Shown here: positions 1 through 10,181 of the stretch, in pieces | Numbering within the stretch: the stretch's first letter is position 1 | Layout of the letters: each line of letters opens with the position of its first letter | Assembly (NCBI GenBank): GCA_013400975.1 | Contig: WBMZ01011599.1 | Coordinates: 1 to 64,000 of the forward strand | Length of the DNA: 64,000 nt | Direction: 5' to 3' | Source of the DNA: Atrichornis clamosus | Lineage: Eukaryota > Chordata > Aves > Passeriformes > Menuridae | Notes under the pieces: model-generated | Told to the model about the DNA's origin: nothing | What the model saw: only the letters and a program-made list of their open reading frames with translations | Database searches by the model: none | Position numbers and translations under genes: made by a program

Positions 1-519
1 CTCTGGCAGCAGAGTGCAGGCCTTAGGGGGTCACTAGGGGTCAGGGCTCCTGGGTCAGGGGTCAGTAGGGGTCACTTGGTGTGACTTGTGGGTCAGTTAG
101 GGGTCAGTTAGGGGTCATTTGGGGGTCACTAGGGGGTCACTAGGGATCAGGGCTCCTGAGTCTGGGGTCACTAGGGGTCATGAAGGGGTCACTAGGGGGT
201 CACTAGGGATCAGGGCTCCTGAGTCTGGGGTCACTAGGGGTCATGAAGGGGTCACTAGGGGGTCACTAGGGGTCACTAGGGGGTCATTAGGGGTTTCTAG
301 GGGTCACTAGGGATCACTAGGGGTCACTAGGGAGTCTCTAGGGGTCAGGGCTGCAGGTCTGGGGTCACTAGGGGTCACTAAGGGGTCGCTACGGGTGAGG
401 GCTCTCAGGTCTGGGGTCACTAGGGATCACTTGGGGGTCACTAGGGGTCAGGGCTCCCAGGTCTGGGGTTACTAGAGGTCACTAGGGGGTCTCTAGCAGT
501 CAGGGCTCCTGCGTCTGTG
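1..519. repeat. G-rich minisatellite with higher-order structure
   Basis: The basic unit is about 10-11 bp, close to GGGGTCACTA, repeated with small variants (GGGATCACTA, GGGGTCATTA, GGGTCTCTA). A punctuating element resembling AGGGCTCCTGAGTCTGGGG recurs at about 43, 149, 212, 347, 398, 450 and 502. This gives a 63-bp exact tandem duplication (about 122-184 and 185-247) and then a regular period of about 52 bp. The strand asymmetry (G on plus) is strong. A reading frame stays open across 119-310 only because 63 is divisible by three; its 21-residue repeat is a by-product of the array, not a protein. The array begins at or before the first base, so its left end is not seen. Confidence 0.93.
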
Positions 520-561
520 GTTGGTGTTAGGCTTAGGGTTAGGGTTTGGGTTAGTGTTAGG
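520..561 (+). repeat. Interstitial telomere-like hexamers
   Basis: Seven consecutive hexamers in GTTAGG phase: GTTGGT, GTTAGG, CTTAGG, GTTAGG, GTTTGG, GTTAGT, GTTAGG. The vertebrate telomere repeat is TTAGGG. The G-rich strand is on plus, reading into the window. A true left chromosome end would show CCCTAA on this strand, so this is an internal (interstitial or subtelomeric) tract, not the terminal array. It directly abuts the minisatellite, and ordinary AT-rich sequence starts immediately after it. Confidence 0.8.
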
Positions 562-3500
562 AAATTTACCCTTTCTTTGTCACCTTTTTAATAGACACTT
601 CTTAAATCAGACTGCTTTCGTTTGTTTTCTGGAGTTCTGTTCCTTCTAGCTGCCTTAGTTGCATTTTGTTCAACATAAAACACACAAAGAAAATATTTTC
701 TTATTCTTCTCAACCAGCCACAGTCTCTCTTAATTGGTCTCAGTGTTTTGATCTTGTTTCTTCATTTTCAGTGATGTCCATGAAGCGTTTTGCTCAGCAG
801 CAGGCAATGAGCGTTGCGGCAGGATGAGCAGCTTGGGTGACTTCTGTGGGTTGAAGGTCCAACGTTCAGCTCTTCTGCAGTCAGAGGTCAGTCACGGCTG
901 CCTGTTAATTGGTAGAAATGGAAAGTGCTGGAAATACTTATGTCGAGAAACACTTGCAGAAATTTTCCTGCTGGAAATGTCAGAAACAATCTCTGTAATA
1001 TAGCTAGTGGTGGGTACCCACATTTTCTTTCAAAACTTGGCATCTTGTACTTCTGTTTCTGATTTTGGCAGAATTCTAACAGACTCTTTGGTATCCTGCC
1101 TGTTTGCAAACTCCTGGGCACTCTCCCGGACTGATTCTCTTAGTCAGATGGGATAATTTCCAGTCCCTGAATAGGGAGCTGCAACTTCACCTGGACAGGA
1201 GCATCAGTTCAATAATTTTTTTCCAGCCTGAAGTTCTGAACAAGTGTGCTTGCATGAGTGCTGTGGATGTTTGCAGCTTGAGTATTTATGTAAATACATT
1301 TCCATGGAAAACTCAAGCATTTCTTGAGAATCTGAAATATATGTTTGGTCTTATTTTTGTTCAGCATGTTTCCTTTTCTATACTAAATATTAGAAATAGA
1401 GAGTTAGCTGATGATCTTTTTCAGTTTTCCCAAAATTTTTCTTCTTTTCACTGAGGGGGATTTTTGCTTTTCATTCATGAAAATGATTCACTCTTCATTT
1501 ATTCCAATATGTTCTTGCTGAGACTCTGCAAGTCACTTTATAGCCTACTGTGCAAGCAGTTAACTGAAAATCTTTGGACTCTTTTTCTAAACCAACTATT
1601 TCTTCCAAATTGGTAGAGTAATCCGGTGTAGTTTAAAGCCATTTTTGCTAGTAACTGTTCATAGTTTACGGTTTTAACTTCTCGTGCCCATTGGCATTGT
1701 AGTGCCCTTCATGGTAGTGACCCATCTTCTGGCTTCCATTTCTGTGCTCTCTCGCTGTGTATGGGATGGGGTGGCTCAGATTCTGCTAAACGAGCAGACC
1801 TCAACCTTCATTTTATTCTTCTGTGTGCAAGTAACGGAAACTGTGGGTCCTAGTTCTTCAGAGCACACTTCTTGGTGGTTGTGTATAGAATTTCCTCCTG
1901 GTCCCATTAGGGAGCTGTTAAATATCAATGTGGAGAAAGGGTACACTGATCAACAGGTGGAGAAGCCCCAGGGTGCCTTTCTGGCAGATCATAAAAAGGT
2001 CTTTATAGGAGTTAAAGTACATTGTCTCAGTGTGGCTTTTTTTTATCCTCCACTCTACACTGAAGCCACTTCACCTCCTCCTTTCTTCGCTGTGGGTAAC
2101 AAATGGAAAATTTTAAAGGCTGCTGAATACTGTGCATTTTCACAGTAGGTCAGGTGTTTAGCACAGGTGTTTCTGAACTAGCATTGCATTGCTAAAGTGC
2201 ACTGTGCTTGATGACTTTACAATTTCCACTTCTATCCACGCGAAGTAGAAGCCTTCCATATGTAGCACAGGCTGCAATTTAAGTTTGTGAAAATGGTGGT
2301 CAGCTCAAGAGTAGGAAGAGTGGGTTTGGATCTTATTCACAAAGCAGAGATTCAGCTGGTGAAGCTGCCAGAGATCTGACAGTCCCAGCAAAACTGTGGG
2401 TCTGAAAATGTACCCTGGTGAATTTAGCCCTTTTAGGCTCTAGAAATGAGCTACACTGAATTTCTGATTTTTAATAATTCTAATTGTTATTCCTAAACAT
2501 TTGTCAAATTATTTCTGTCAAGAATGGATTAACAAACTATTTTTTGGTCTATTCATTATTTATTAAACATGATGTAACTGTAAACATGAAACTGTAAATA
2601 TTTTCCTTTGTTTATATTCAGATTATCAACATTTTTAAAAGAAAAAAAATCTGTGTTGTATAACAAGTATAGCAGTTCAAATGATTACTTGTGCTCAAAC
2701 TCATGAAACTTGCAAGTTAAATGAACATTTTTGCATGGAATTCACATAAGACTGAGATATAATTCAGCACAACAGAAAAAAAATGAATAATACAGTTTCA
2801 GAAATAACAGCAAGCAGAATTCAGTGCTTTAATTTATGAATGTATTTGCACATTAATTTTGTATTTGTGTAGTCAAGGATGCATGCTTTGTTTTTCTTTC
2901 AAGTCTACTTTTCTGTTGGCAATATTCTATTGTTATTTTCATTATTGTTATTATCAGGTTTTATTATTTTTTTGTTTTGTATTATCCTAGAACTGCAGAG
3001 CCAAATAATAAACAAGGCTTTCTTGTGCAAACTGCTTTGTTAACATATAAGAAAGAAATAGTGTCTATTCTTAGTATGTTATTGGATGCAAAGAGAGGAG
3101 CACAGAGTAAGGCTGGGAAAACATAGGGCTAAAATTAATAAATCTTGCATAATGGTTAGTATGTCAGATAATACAGTGCCACACTGTACATTTGTAGAGT
3201 CTAAAAGAAAACAGGTATAAATAAAAACTCATTTTTGCCTTGCCAGTAATGTGCAAGGGCAGAATTTTTGATGTTCCACCACTAGCTGTAGCTGCAAAGG
3301 AATTCGAATTCAGTGATCTAGTTCCACATGCATCTCTGGACACATGGAAAATGTAAACCTGACACTGTTTCCTTCAGAATTGGAGGATCTAATAAGATCC
3401 TAAGAGTGTAGGGTGCTACAAGGCTGCCCAGTGCATCCTCGGTCAGGAGGTTCAGAGATAACTGAGGGCAGAGCAGAGGACAAACACACAGACAGGACTC

Positions 3501-5685
3501 CCAGCTGGCAGGAAGGCAGCAGTCTCTCAGATAATCCTTAGATGTTTTTTCTCCCAGATTACCCTAAATTGTCCTCCTGGCAGAGCACAGGACCCAATAC
3601 ATCAGTGATGTCATTTACCTTATCTACGGCAACTTGTTCAACGAGGTGATGGTAAAACTTGCAGTGCAGGTCCTGCAAATATTTATACCGTAGTCAAGAA
3701 TTTCAAGTTTCTTTGCTTGCTTTTGACAGAGAATCTAATGCAGAAGCTGCTACTTTGGGGCTTTTAGATTTTTATTCTTCATGCACAAGAATGAATTTTA
3801 AAACAGTCCTTTTTCTCCATATTCCATAGTACCTGCCATCACCTGTACCCATCCTTGGATAATTTTAGATTTTTCCCTGCTTTTAACATCCAGTCTAGCA
3901 TTTGAGCCAAGACCTACTTTCTCTTTGTGTCATTGTCATGCCCCTGACCTTGTGCCCAGCTCTTTTGTGAAAAACAAGCAATAATGACAGTCATATTCAG
4001 AGTCATATCCTGATGTAGGGATCCTCTGCTGAATGTTATCTCATATTTCAGCAGTTTTGCTGGCTCCAGTGCTTGGAAACATTTACATTCCCCACTGGAT
4101 GGGATGAATTCTTTTTAAAAAATATTCTTCTAGCTTATCCTTGAATATAACCAGATCATTCAGAGTCACTTTCTGTGAATGAGCTTGGCAAGACAGAGTG
4201 ATGCTCCCATGAGAAGATACAGCCTGTTAATTTCATTTTGAGGAGGTATCTTCACTTTCTAAAACACAGCAAAGATGCCAAACGTGGAACATTTTGAGGA
4301 ATGCTGTATGACTTTCAGCATCTTTTCACAAAACGTAAAAAAAAAAAAAAACCCAACTAATTTTCATGTTTTAATATTAATTCAAAATTCATTTATTTTC
4401 CTTCTTTCCCATCTATTGATGAAAATGTTTCATCTCTCTTTTGCTTGACAGTGCTCTGTCAGGACAGTTAAGGTGAAAGAATACATTGTGGAAAGAAAGA
4501 CCTTATAGAATAATTGAAAGCAAGAAATATCAAATTCATGTAGCTATGTAGCTTCAGAGTAAAACAGAACAAAGGTGCTGTAGGAACAGATGTTAAGGTC
4601 ACTTGCTATGTAGGGCAAGTGAATATTCTAACCCTGAGGTTATTAAGAGGTAATATTTATATTGATATTTTAATGTTTATAGTGTACAGATACATACCAA
4701 GGGGAAGTTGAAGAAACTGTCTGATGTGCTCATAGCTGATCTCCAGTCTATCCACGGAGCCCCAAGGAAAGGGAGCATGTTTAGGTGGCACTGGAGAGGG
4801 AGGGTTCTTTATTTTATTTTTGCAGGCAGAAGTTTATAGTCTAAAAATGGTCTGAGGAGTCTTAAAATACACCTAAACTACACATAAATTCACTTTAAGT
4901 CCTGCACATTGGCAGTGTGATGTAGAAAGCTTTAAGGGAAATAAGACATACTCTAATATGGAAGTTCACCTCTCATTTGGACAAAAGGTTTCCTATCAGC
5001 ATTTCTTTAGAAATATGAAAGGGTTGTACACAATCTATACCTCACAAAGATGTGTTAACCTTATTCAGGGCCTAATTCCCCAGATAAATTAAAACTTCCT
5101 GTGAAAATGAAGTTTTCAAAACATTATCTTCATGTGCATGAACTGCCTTCGGTTTTCCATTCCTATGAAGTTTCCATGCAATTTTAAAAAATATTTCCTT
5201 ATGAAGTTACTTTAAACGAAACCAAATCAACTGCCAGGAGGAAATCACACTAACACACAATAGTTCAATAGTGTGTAGTGATTCAATATTGATCTCTTTA
5301 AGTTATTATGCTTGGCTCTCCCTGCGAAGGAGAATTTTGGCAGACAGTTATGTTTCCTCTTGCTGACTTGGCTGCGTACCTTCCCTGGTAGATTGTTCCA
5401 GATCAAGGACATGGCTAGAAGATGCTGATCTGTGGGCTAGGTTCTTTTCAGTGAAAATCAGAGCGTGATGGCTATTGCATACAAAAATCTCTCTCTGTAA
5501 TGGAGCTGGGATGTTCAAGGGCACAGACCTGTATTTAATATCTTGGAAGTGTTTCTGGGTCCATTGATTTAAACACAGCCACAATCCCCTTTCATCTTCA
5601 ACTGAAATTTGTGAAAATGTCCCTGGGACTACAATGAATCTTGGGGGTTTTAACTACCTCATGAAGTCCTTGATAGAGTTTGATT
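562..5685. other. Non-coding AT-rich stretch, no gene seen
   Basis: Single-copy-looking DNA. Open frames on plus at 1104-1454 (116 codons) and 1684-2148 (154 codons, GTG start) have no recognisable domain and are within chance length for 64 kb. Small items: an EcoRI-type double palindrome (gaattcgaattc) at 3300-3311, a 7-bp-arm hairpin at 3384-3401 (aggatct/agatcct, loop aata), and an A-run at 4337-4351 with no adjacent poly(A) signal or recognisable retrocopy upstream. AT-rich simple sequence lies around 2925-2985. No known repeat family is recognisable here. Confidence 0.6.
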
Positions 5686-5739
5686 GCTCACTAGTTTTGC
5701 CTGGACCTCATCCAAAAGGTCCAAGCAAAACCAGTGAGC
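5686..5739 (-). other. Near-perfect 22-bp-arm hairpin (inverted repeat)
   Basis: Arms 5686-5707 and 5718-5739 are inverted copies separated by a 10-nt spacer (tcatccaaaa). Twenty of 22 positions are Watson-Crick on either strand. The two differences are A-C and C-A mismatches in a plus-strand RNA but become G-U and U-G wobbles in a minus-strand RNA, so a minus transcript would pair without interruption. A further five pairs (TGATT/AATCA) are possible outside the stem with a 5-nt bulge. It could be a small RNA precursor, a fold-back transposon relic or a chance local inverted duplication. The stem is shorter than a usual animal pre-miRNA (about 60-80 nt), which argues for caution. Confidence 0.75.
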
Positions 5740-6555
5740 TTGATAATCATACCCCAAAGTGCCAGAGTTGTCATCCTTCATATTTCCATTGCTTCCTAGC
5801 AAAATTAAAATGAGGGATGTCAGAGTTCTGACCATAGCATCCCTTATAATTCTTTCTCAAGAGTACTTTGGGTGCCATCCTTCAAGTATAAAGTATCATG
5901 TTCTTAAAACTCTTTCAGTTCTTTTCTTAACTTTAGACAAAGTTAACATTTCAGTGTCTCACTTGTATTTCAGCATGTCTTTCTGATTTTTCTTGTTTGT
6001 GGTTATATGTGAGTACCATCACCCAAGGCAACCTTTAAAACAAGAGCATGATATAACTTGATAGTAGGAACATTACAAAATAAAAAAGTCGTGCTTCCCA
6101 AAACTTGCTTACGCTTTCCTTTGAATTCTCTGATGAATATTTCATAATAACCACTTCCCCAGCTGTGTTCTTAAGCCATAGCTTCATCTCTGGCTCCCAG
6201 GCTCCTTCTCATTTGGTCACATATATATGTGGTAGTTGTGAGCCTGTCCAGAAATGGAGGATTTATAAATCAAAGGATTACTTCACCAGGAATTTGATCA
6301 GCCTCTCAGTTTGATTTCAGAAGTCAGTGGAATATTTCTTTGACTTGGTGAGCTTTGGATCAAGTTCTGCAAGGTACCATGTAAAAAAAGGAGAGAAGTG
6401 ATTTTATTTTCTAATGGTGCTTCTGAATTTTTTTCTCCCTTTGATGCCTTAGGGTTTTAGCTTCTATATTTTCACGTATCTGTATTCTTGTATTCTTCTA
6501 GTGTATAACATTGAGCTACAGTTCTCCCATTTTTAGACAAAACAATTCCTCTCTA
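5740..6555. other. Non-coding stretch, nothing recognised
   Basis: AT-rich sequence with only short frames (75 and 69 codons on plus at 5759-5986 and 6105-6314) that show no domain, coding pattern or splice context. No repeat family recognised. Confidence 0.6.
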
Positions 6556-6704
6556 GGCCCGAAGCTCAAGGACACCTTACTGCCTCAGGGCCCCAAAATA
6601 TGTAAACAACAGAGAACTGGGGGAAACAAGCTTGGGGGGACTGACAACATCACCTGAAGGTGTAACTGGAGAACTGGGGCCTGATATGCTAATAAGACAG
6701 AACT

Positions 6705-6712
6705 TATAAAAG
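6705..6712 (+). promoter_or_regulatory. TATA box of the solo LTR
   Basis: TATAAAAG is a consensus core promoter TATA element, placed about 90 bp upstream of the ATTAAA signal as expected inside an LTR. If active it would start transcription near 6735 towards higher coordinates. Confidence 0.5.
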
Positions 6713-6797
6713 GTGAAGATCTCGTGGCTCGGTGTCCATTTTGGGTGAAGCCTCATGGAGAGGCTGTTGTCAGCCCTCAATGTACCAGTAGGCCCTT

Positions 6798-6803
6798 ATT
6801 AAA
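6798..6803 (+). terminator. LTR poly(A) signal ATTAAA
   Basis: ATTAAA, the commonest AATAAA variant, followed by a U/GU-rich tract within 40 bp. Its position after the TATA box supports the LTR reading. Confidence 0.45.
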
Positions 6804-6869
6804 TTTGTCTGCTTCCATTCTCTTAATTTTGTCTGGCCTCTGTTTCAGATGGAACTGTGTGCGGCAACA

Positions 6870-7614
6870 CCTTCTAGATCCTCTTTTAAGGCTGCAGCTG
6901 TTCTAACTAAACCAGTCGGCTCCTGACATTTGGATAATGGCTCAGCTGAAGCACACTCATGCGGCAGGCTGAGTTTACCCTTTGACTTCCAACTTCCCGT
7001 TCTGATATGATGTGTGATATTTGGTTGCCTTATAGCACAGCTTCTGAACCTAAAAACTCCCCTTATATGTGCTCTGTGAGATGCAGAGGGGATCACAGAT
7101 CAGATACACTCTATCCTGCTGGACACTTGGCACTCTTATTAATTATAGAGATGGAAAAGCACTTGAAAGGCTTACTTTCATCTCCTTTTTCTTGTCTCCT
7201 GTGTTTTACCAATTGACTTCATGTGGGAAAATCCTTTAGCTTTCATCTACCCAAGACTGTCTTTAAAAGGCACAGAGTATTTGGACACACAAGGTTCTTT
7301 TTCCCTTCTCTGTTCTCTCCAAAGGAGTGAGATCACAGGCTTTGTTTACACTTTTGACTTGTTTCCAATTCAGCCATTATCACCTACCACGGTAATGCCC
7401 GGATTACCTTGACATGACATCATCGTGCTACAGGCGCTTTTCAGAGGGAAGGTGGCTACAGCAGGACAGAGACTGTATGGAGAGTTTCTTCACCAGGTTA
7501 GAGGTTTAAGATGAGACGGTCTTTAATGAAAGATTCTAAGGTGATCTATCACATGATTGAAAAGCAAGTTGGACCAGTGCTCAAAATGCTCCTGTGTGCA
7601 ATACCTGGCACACA
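6870..7614. other. Non-coding stretch between the LTR and a CR1 fragment
   Basis: No gene recognised. Short frames on both strands (for example 6845-7096 minus, 7221-7412 plus) have no domain. Part of 7440-7614 may be a very diverged continuation of the CR1 that follows (for instance 'gagagtttcttcaccaggtt' near 7480-7500), but this is not certain. Confidence 0.55.
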
Positions 7615-7717
7615 GCCCGAGCTGCTGGGTGGCATCCCTATTTATGGCAGAGAGGTTGGAGCCAGATGATCTTTAAGGTCCCCTTCCACCTCATGCCTTT
7701 CTCTGATTCTCTTTTAT
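7615..7717 (+). mobile_element. CR1 LINE 3'-end fragment (plus strand)
   Basis: The run 'tatttatggcagagaggttgg' followed by 'gatgatctttaaggtcc' and 'ccttccacc', then a degenerate tail (ctctgattctcttttatg), matches the order of the CR1 3' untranslated region and its ATTCTATG-type octamer tail. CR1 is the dominant avian LINE and copies are typically truncated at the 5' end. The copy is diverged, so it is an old insertion. The 5' limit is a guess. Confidence 0.72.
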
Positions 7718-10109
7718 GACTTCTTCGTGGTGTTCTAAATGGAAAGCATCCCTTGTTCACTGTCTGATCTGTCCTTCATTACCCCTAATGCCTCCCCATA
7801 ACACGTGTAGTGACAATTTGCTGAGCTGTTTCAAGTATTAATTCCTCCCTGTAGTTGCTTAGACATTAAATGCTCTCTTAGTGTAAAAGCATGCCAAGTT
7901 CTAAACACAAAATTTTTCTAAAGTTGAAACAAAAAGACTCAACCATTTTTTTTTATTGAAAGGCTCGTGAAATGATAAACAAGTATACAAATGTTCAGAT
8001 GTTTCAAAATTATATGCATATCAGGTATTTCCCCTAGTGCTTTTATATTCTATTTTGCCATTTTGTGGGTGTGTGGGTTGGTATATTGACTATATTTGAA
8101 CCTGACCCACAGAATTACTTTAGTGTTTACAGTGACCATCCACTGAAACTTAGATATACATGTTTCAAAGTATGATGTTGCTAATTCAATTAGATTTTCT
8201 TCGTAATCTACCCACAGATACATTAAATATTAAAATGAATGTAGGCGCTGTCAAATATCATCTCACTGTTTTACATTTTAATTTTGTCTGAGTTTTAAAT
8301 AAATTAATTATTCAGTGATAAGTTTGAAACAAAATAATCTCTGTTGTTTTGATTAGTGACATTGCTAGTCTCTCAAAATAATGACCTTTAAATAGAAATC
8401 ATCAAGGCTTTTTTGCCTACACTGTGGCAAAGCACTGACAAAGAATCCTCATGTTGTTCCATGTCATCTGCAGAAAAGGTTCTATTTTCTTTTATCTTTT
8501 GTAGTAATATAAATTTAAGAAGATGTTAAATAACCAAATCATGCTGCATTTTCACATAATTAAACAAAATCATGTCATTAAGAAAAATGGGTTGAGATTA
8601 CAAAAGAATCTTGGGATTTAGATGCATGATTTAGACACATATCTTGTATAAAAATTAATGAGAATGCTGATGATTCCTCTACATCATTTTGAATATCTCA
8701 GCAAAAACCTGCAACTTGAGGCTTTTTAGAAGTAAATGGTTATTGATGTACATTATCCTTCATATTGAAATTAATAGCCAGATAGATATGGTAGCCAAGT
8801 ATATTTCATACGAAGTCTCATTTTGCTTTATGCTACACAAGCAAACAATACAATGTAGAGAGAGAAACAGGCTGAAAATAACTCACAGCCATGAGACCAT
8901 TAATCTCGTTTCCTACCTCTTCAATAACAAAACCTGAGCTTGCTTTGACAAGAAGCAACGTAGGATCTCTAGATTAAATGTTCAATCATGTGTGGTCTCA
9001 GGGCTATTATTCATAGACTATTAAACATATATATGCATTATATTTAAGGACATGAGTTTGTTAATTTTCAGTGGCTTCCTTGTAACTTTGGGTATTGATA
9101 CAATAAACCTTCAAGGGAAGAAAGAGATTCCAAGGTTCATGTGTTTTAGCAAGACTGCCATCTGTAAATTTCAGATTAAAGATATTTTTTGCCTGTTGCT
9201 GTTACCGGTTGTTTTGTGGCTATGCTAACGGACTTGGAAAGAGGATCAGATGATAAACTGGGAGTCCCAGTCTATATTCTAATGTGCTGTTTGTTTTAGA
9301 CAAAAAAATATTTCTGTTTTCTGCCCGTTGATATGATCAAGTTCCCTTTGAGCCTGTGCCTATTTGTGCTGTAAGTTCTTGCTCCTGATGGAGAAAGGCA
9401 TCATTCCAGCATGTCCCTTCCAGCCCAAACTGCCAAATAGTGCTTTCAAAAAACAAGTGGGTGTTAAAAGTCTCAGACCCACATTGTCCTACCATTTCTT
9501 GAGATCGAACCGGAGACACTGATCCCCATCTCTTTTGTGTGCGCATATAGCAAGATTGTACAAAAACCCCCCAAAATTTAACACTTGCGTTATGTTGCTT
9601 TATCTCTTTTCAGTTAGGGAGTAAAAGCATGATTCGTGTGCCACTTAATGTCAGTAGGAAACCATAGATTTCAGTCTAGTTATAACAGAGACACTCAGGC
9701 GTGAAGCAGACATGAACTTAGCCTTAATTTTTGATAGGTGGGTTTCTTGTTCACCTCAGTGGCAGCGGAATGAAAACCAGTATGTTACTGTTCTTTAAAG
9801 GTCTTGCTATTAACTCTGTGCAAAGCAATGATGTAACGTTTAGGGTGCAAGGAGCACTGTAGAGCTGACTTTTCACGTACCACGTTATAGCGGACTATTT
9901 GTGTTTTTCTCGCAGGCTCTAAATGTTTTAAAAAGCAGCCAAAGAAGCTAGAAAGGTATCACTGAGATCTAAGTGAAAGAACATGTGGAATATATGTATT
10001 CTTTTTGTTAAAATAAAGCCATTTGAACACCTACCCCTAAGCTTCCTTGCAATACACACTGTGATTTGCTTTAGGCACTTTAGCAGTTATAAAAACCATT
10101 TGTAGGAAA
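7718..10109. other. Non-coding AT-rich stretch, no gene seen
   Basis: AT-rich, few and short open frames (the longest is 82 codons on plus at 8689-8937), no recognised repeat. Runs such as 7960-8400 and 8480-8700 are very AT-rich with no simple-repeat pattern. Confidence 0.6.
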
Positions 10110-10125
10110 CATTTCTATAGAAATG
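10110..10125. repeat. 16-bp perfect palindrome
   Basis: catttctatagaaatg is its own reverse complement. It lies 25 bp before the paired E-boxes at 10151-10181, and part of it (ttctatag) recurs at about 10130-10137. Confidence 0.8.
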
Positions 10126-10150
10126 TGCTTCTATAGGCTTCCCTGTGAGT

Positions 10151-10181
10151 TCCACGTGGAGAAGTTAAGGATCACGTGATC
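10151..10181. promoter_or_regulatory. Two palindromic CACGTG E-boxes 20 bp apart
   Basis: tccacgtgga (10151-10160) and gatcacgtgatc (10170-10181) are both perfect palindromes centred on CACGTG. Their centres are exactly 20 bp apart, about two turns of B-DNA, so both sites face the same side. CACGTG is bound by bHLH-zip factors such as USF, MITF/TFE and MYC/MAX; the second site, with flanking TCA/TGA, fits the MITF/TFE/USF preference. No gene or promoter is visible nearby. Function is inferred from motif only. Confidence 0.45.

Larger units (their letters stand above)
6556..6869 (+). mobile_element. Solo LTR of an endogenous retrovirus (plus strand)
   Basis: The segment has the order of parts of a retroviral LTR. 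A U3-like region is followed by a clean TATA box (TATAAAAG, 6705-6712). About 85-90 bp later comes an ATTAAA poly(A) signal (6798-6803), then a T/G-rich stretch (tttgtctgcttccattctc) like an R/U5 boundary. The phrase 'cggtgtccattttgg' just after the TATA box resembles the R region of gammaretrovirus-like (class I) LTRs. No gag, pol or env sequence flanks it, so it is a solo LTR. The ends are approximate: a terminal CA is plausible at 6868-6869, but no clear 5' TG or target-site duplication was found. Class assignment is from memory of similar elements and is uncertain. Confidence 0.62.

Noticed and set aside
119..310. Open frame of 63 codons with a 21-residue internal repeat
   Set aside because: It is the translation of the minisatellite; the 63-bp period is divisible by three, so the frame stays open without any coding role.
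1684..2148. 154-codon plus-strand frame
   Set aside because: GTG start, no recognised domain, and a few frames of this length are expected by chance in six frames of 64 kb.
4337..4351. A-run as the tail of a processed pseudogene
   Set aside because: No poly(A) signal, target duplication or recognisable coding sequence upstream.
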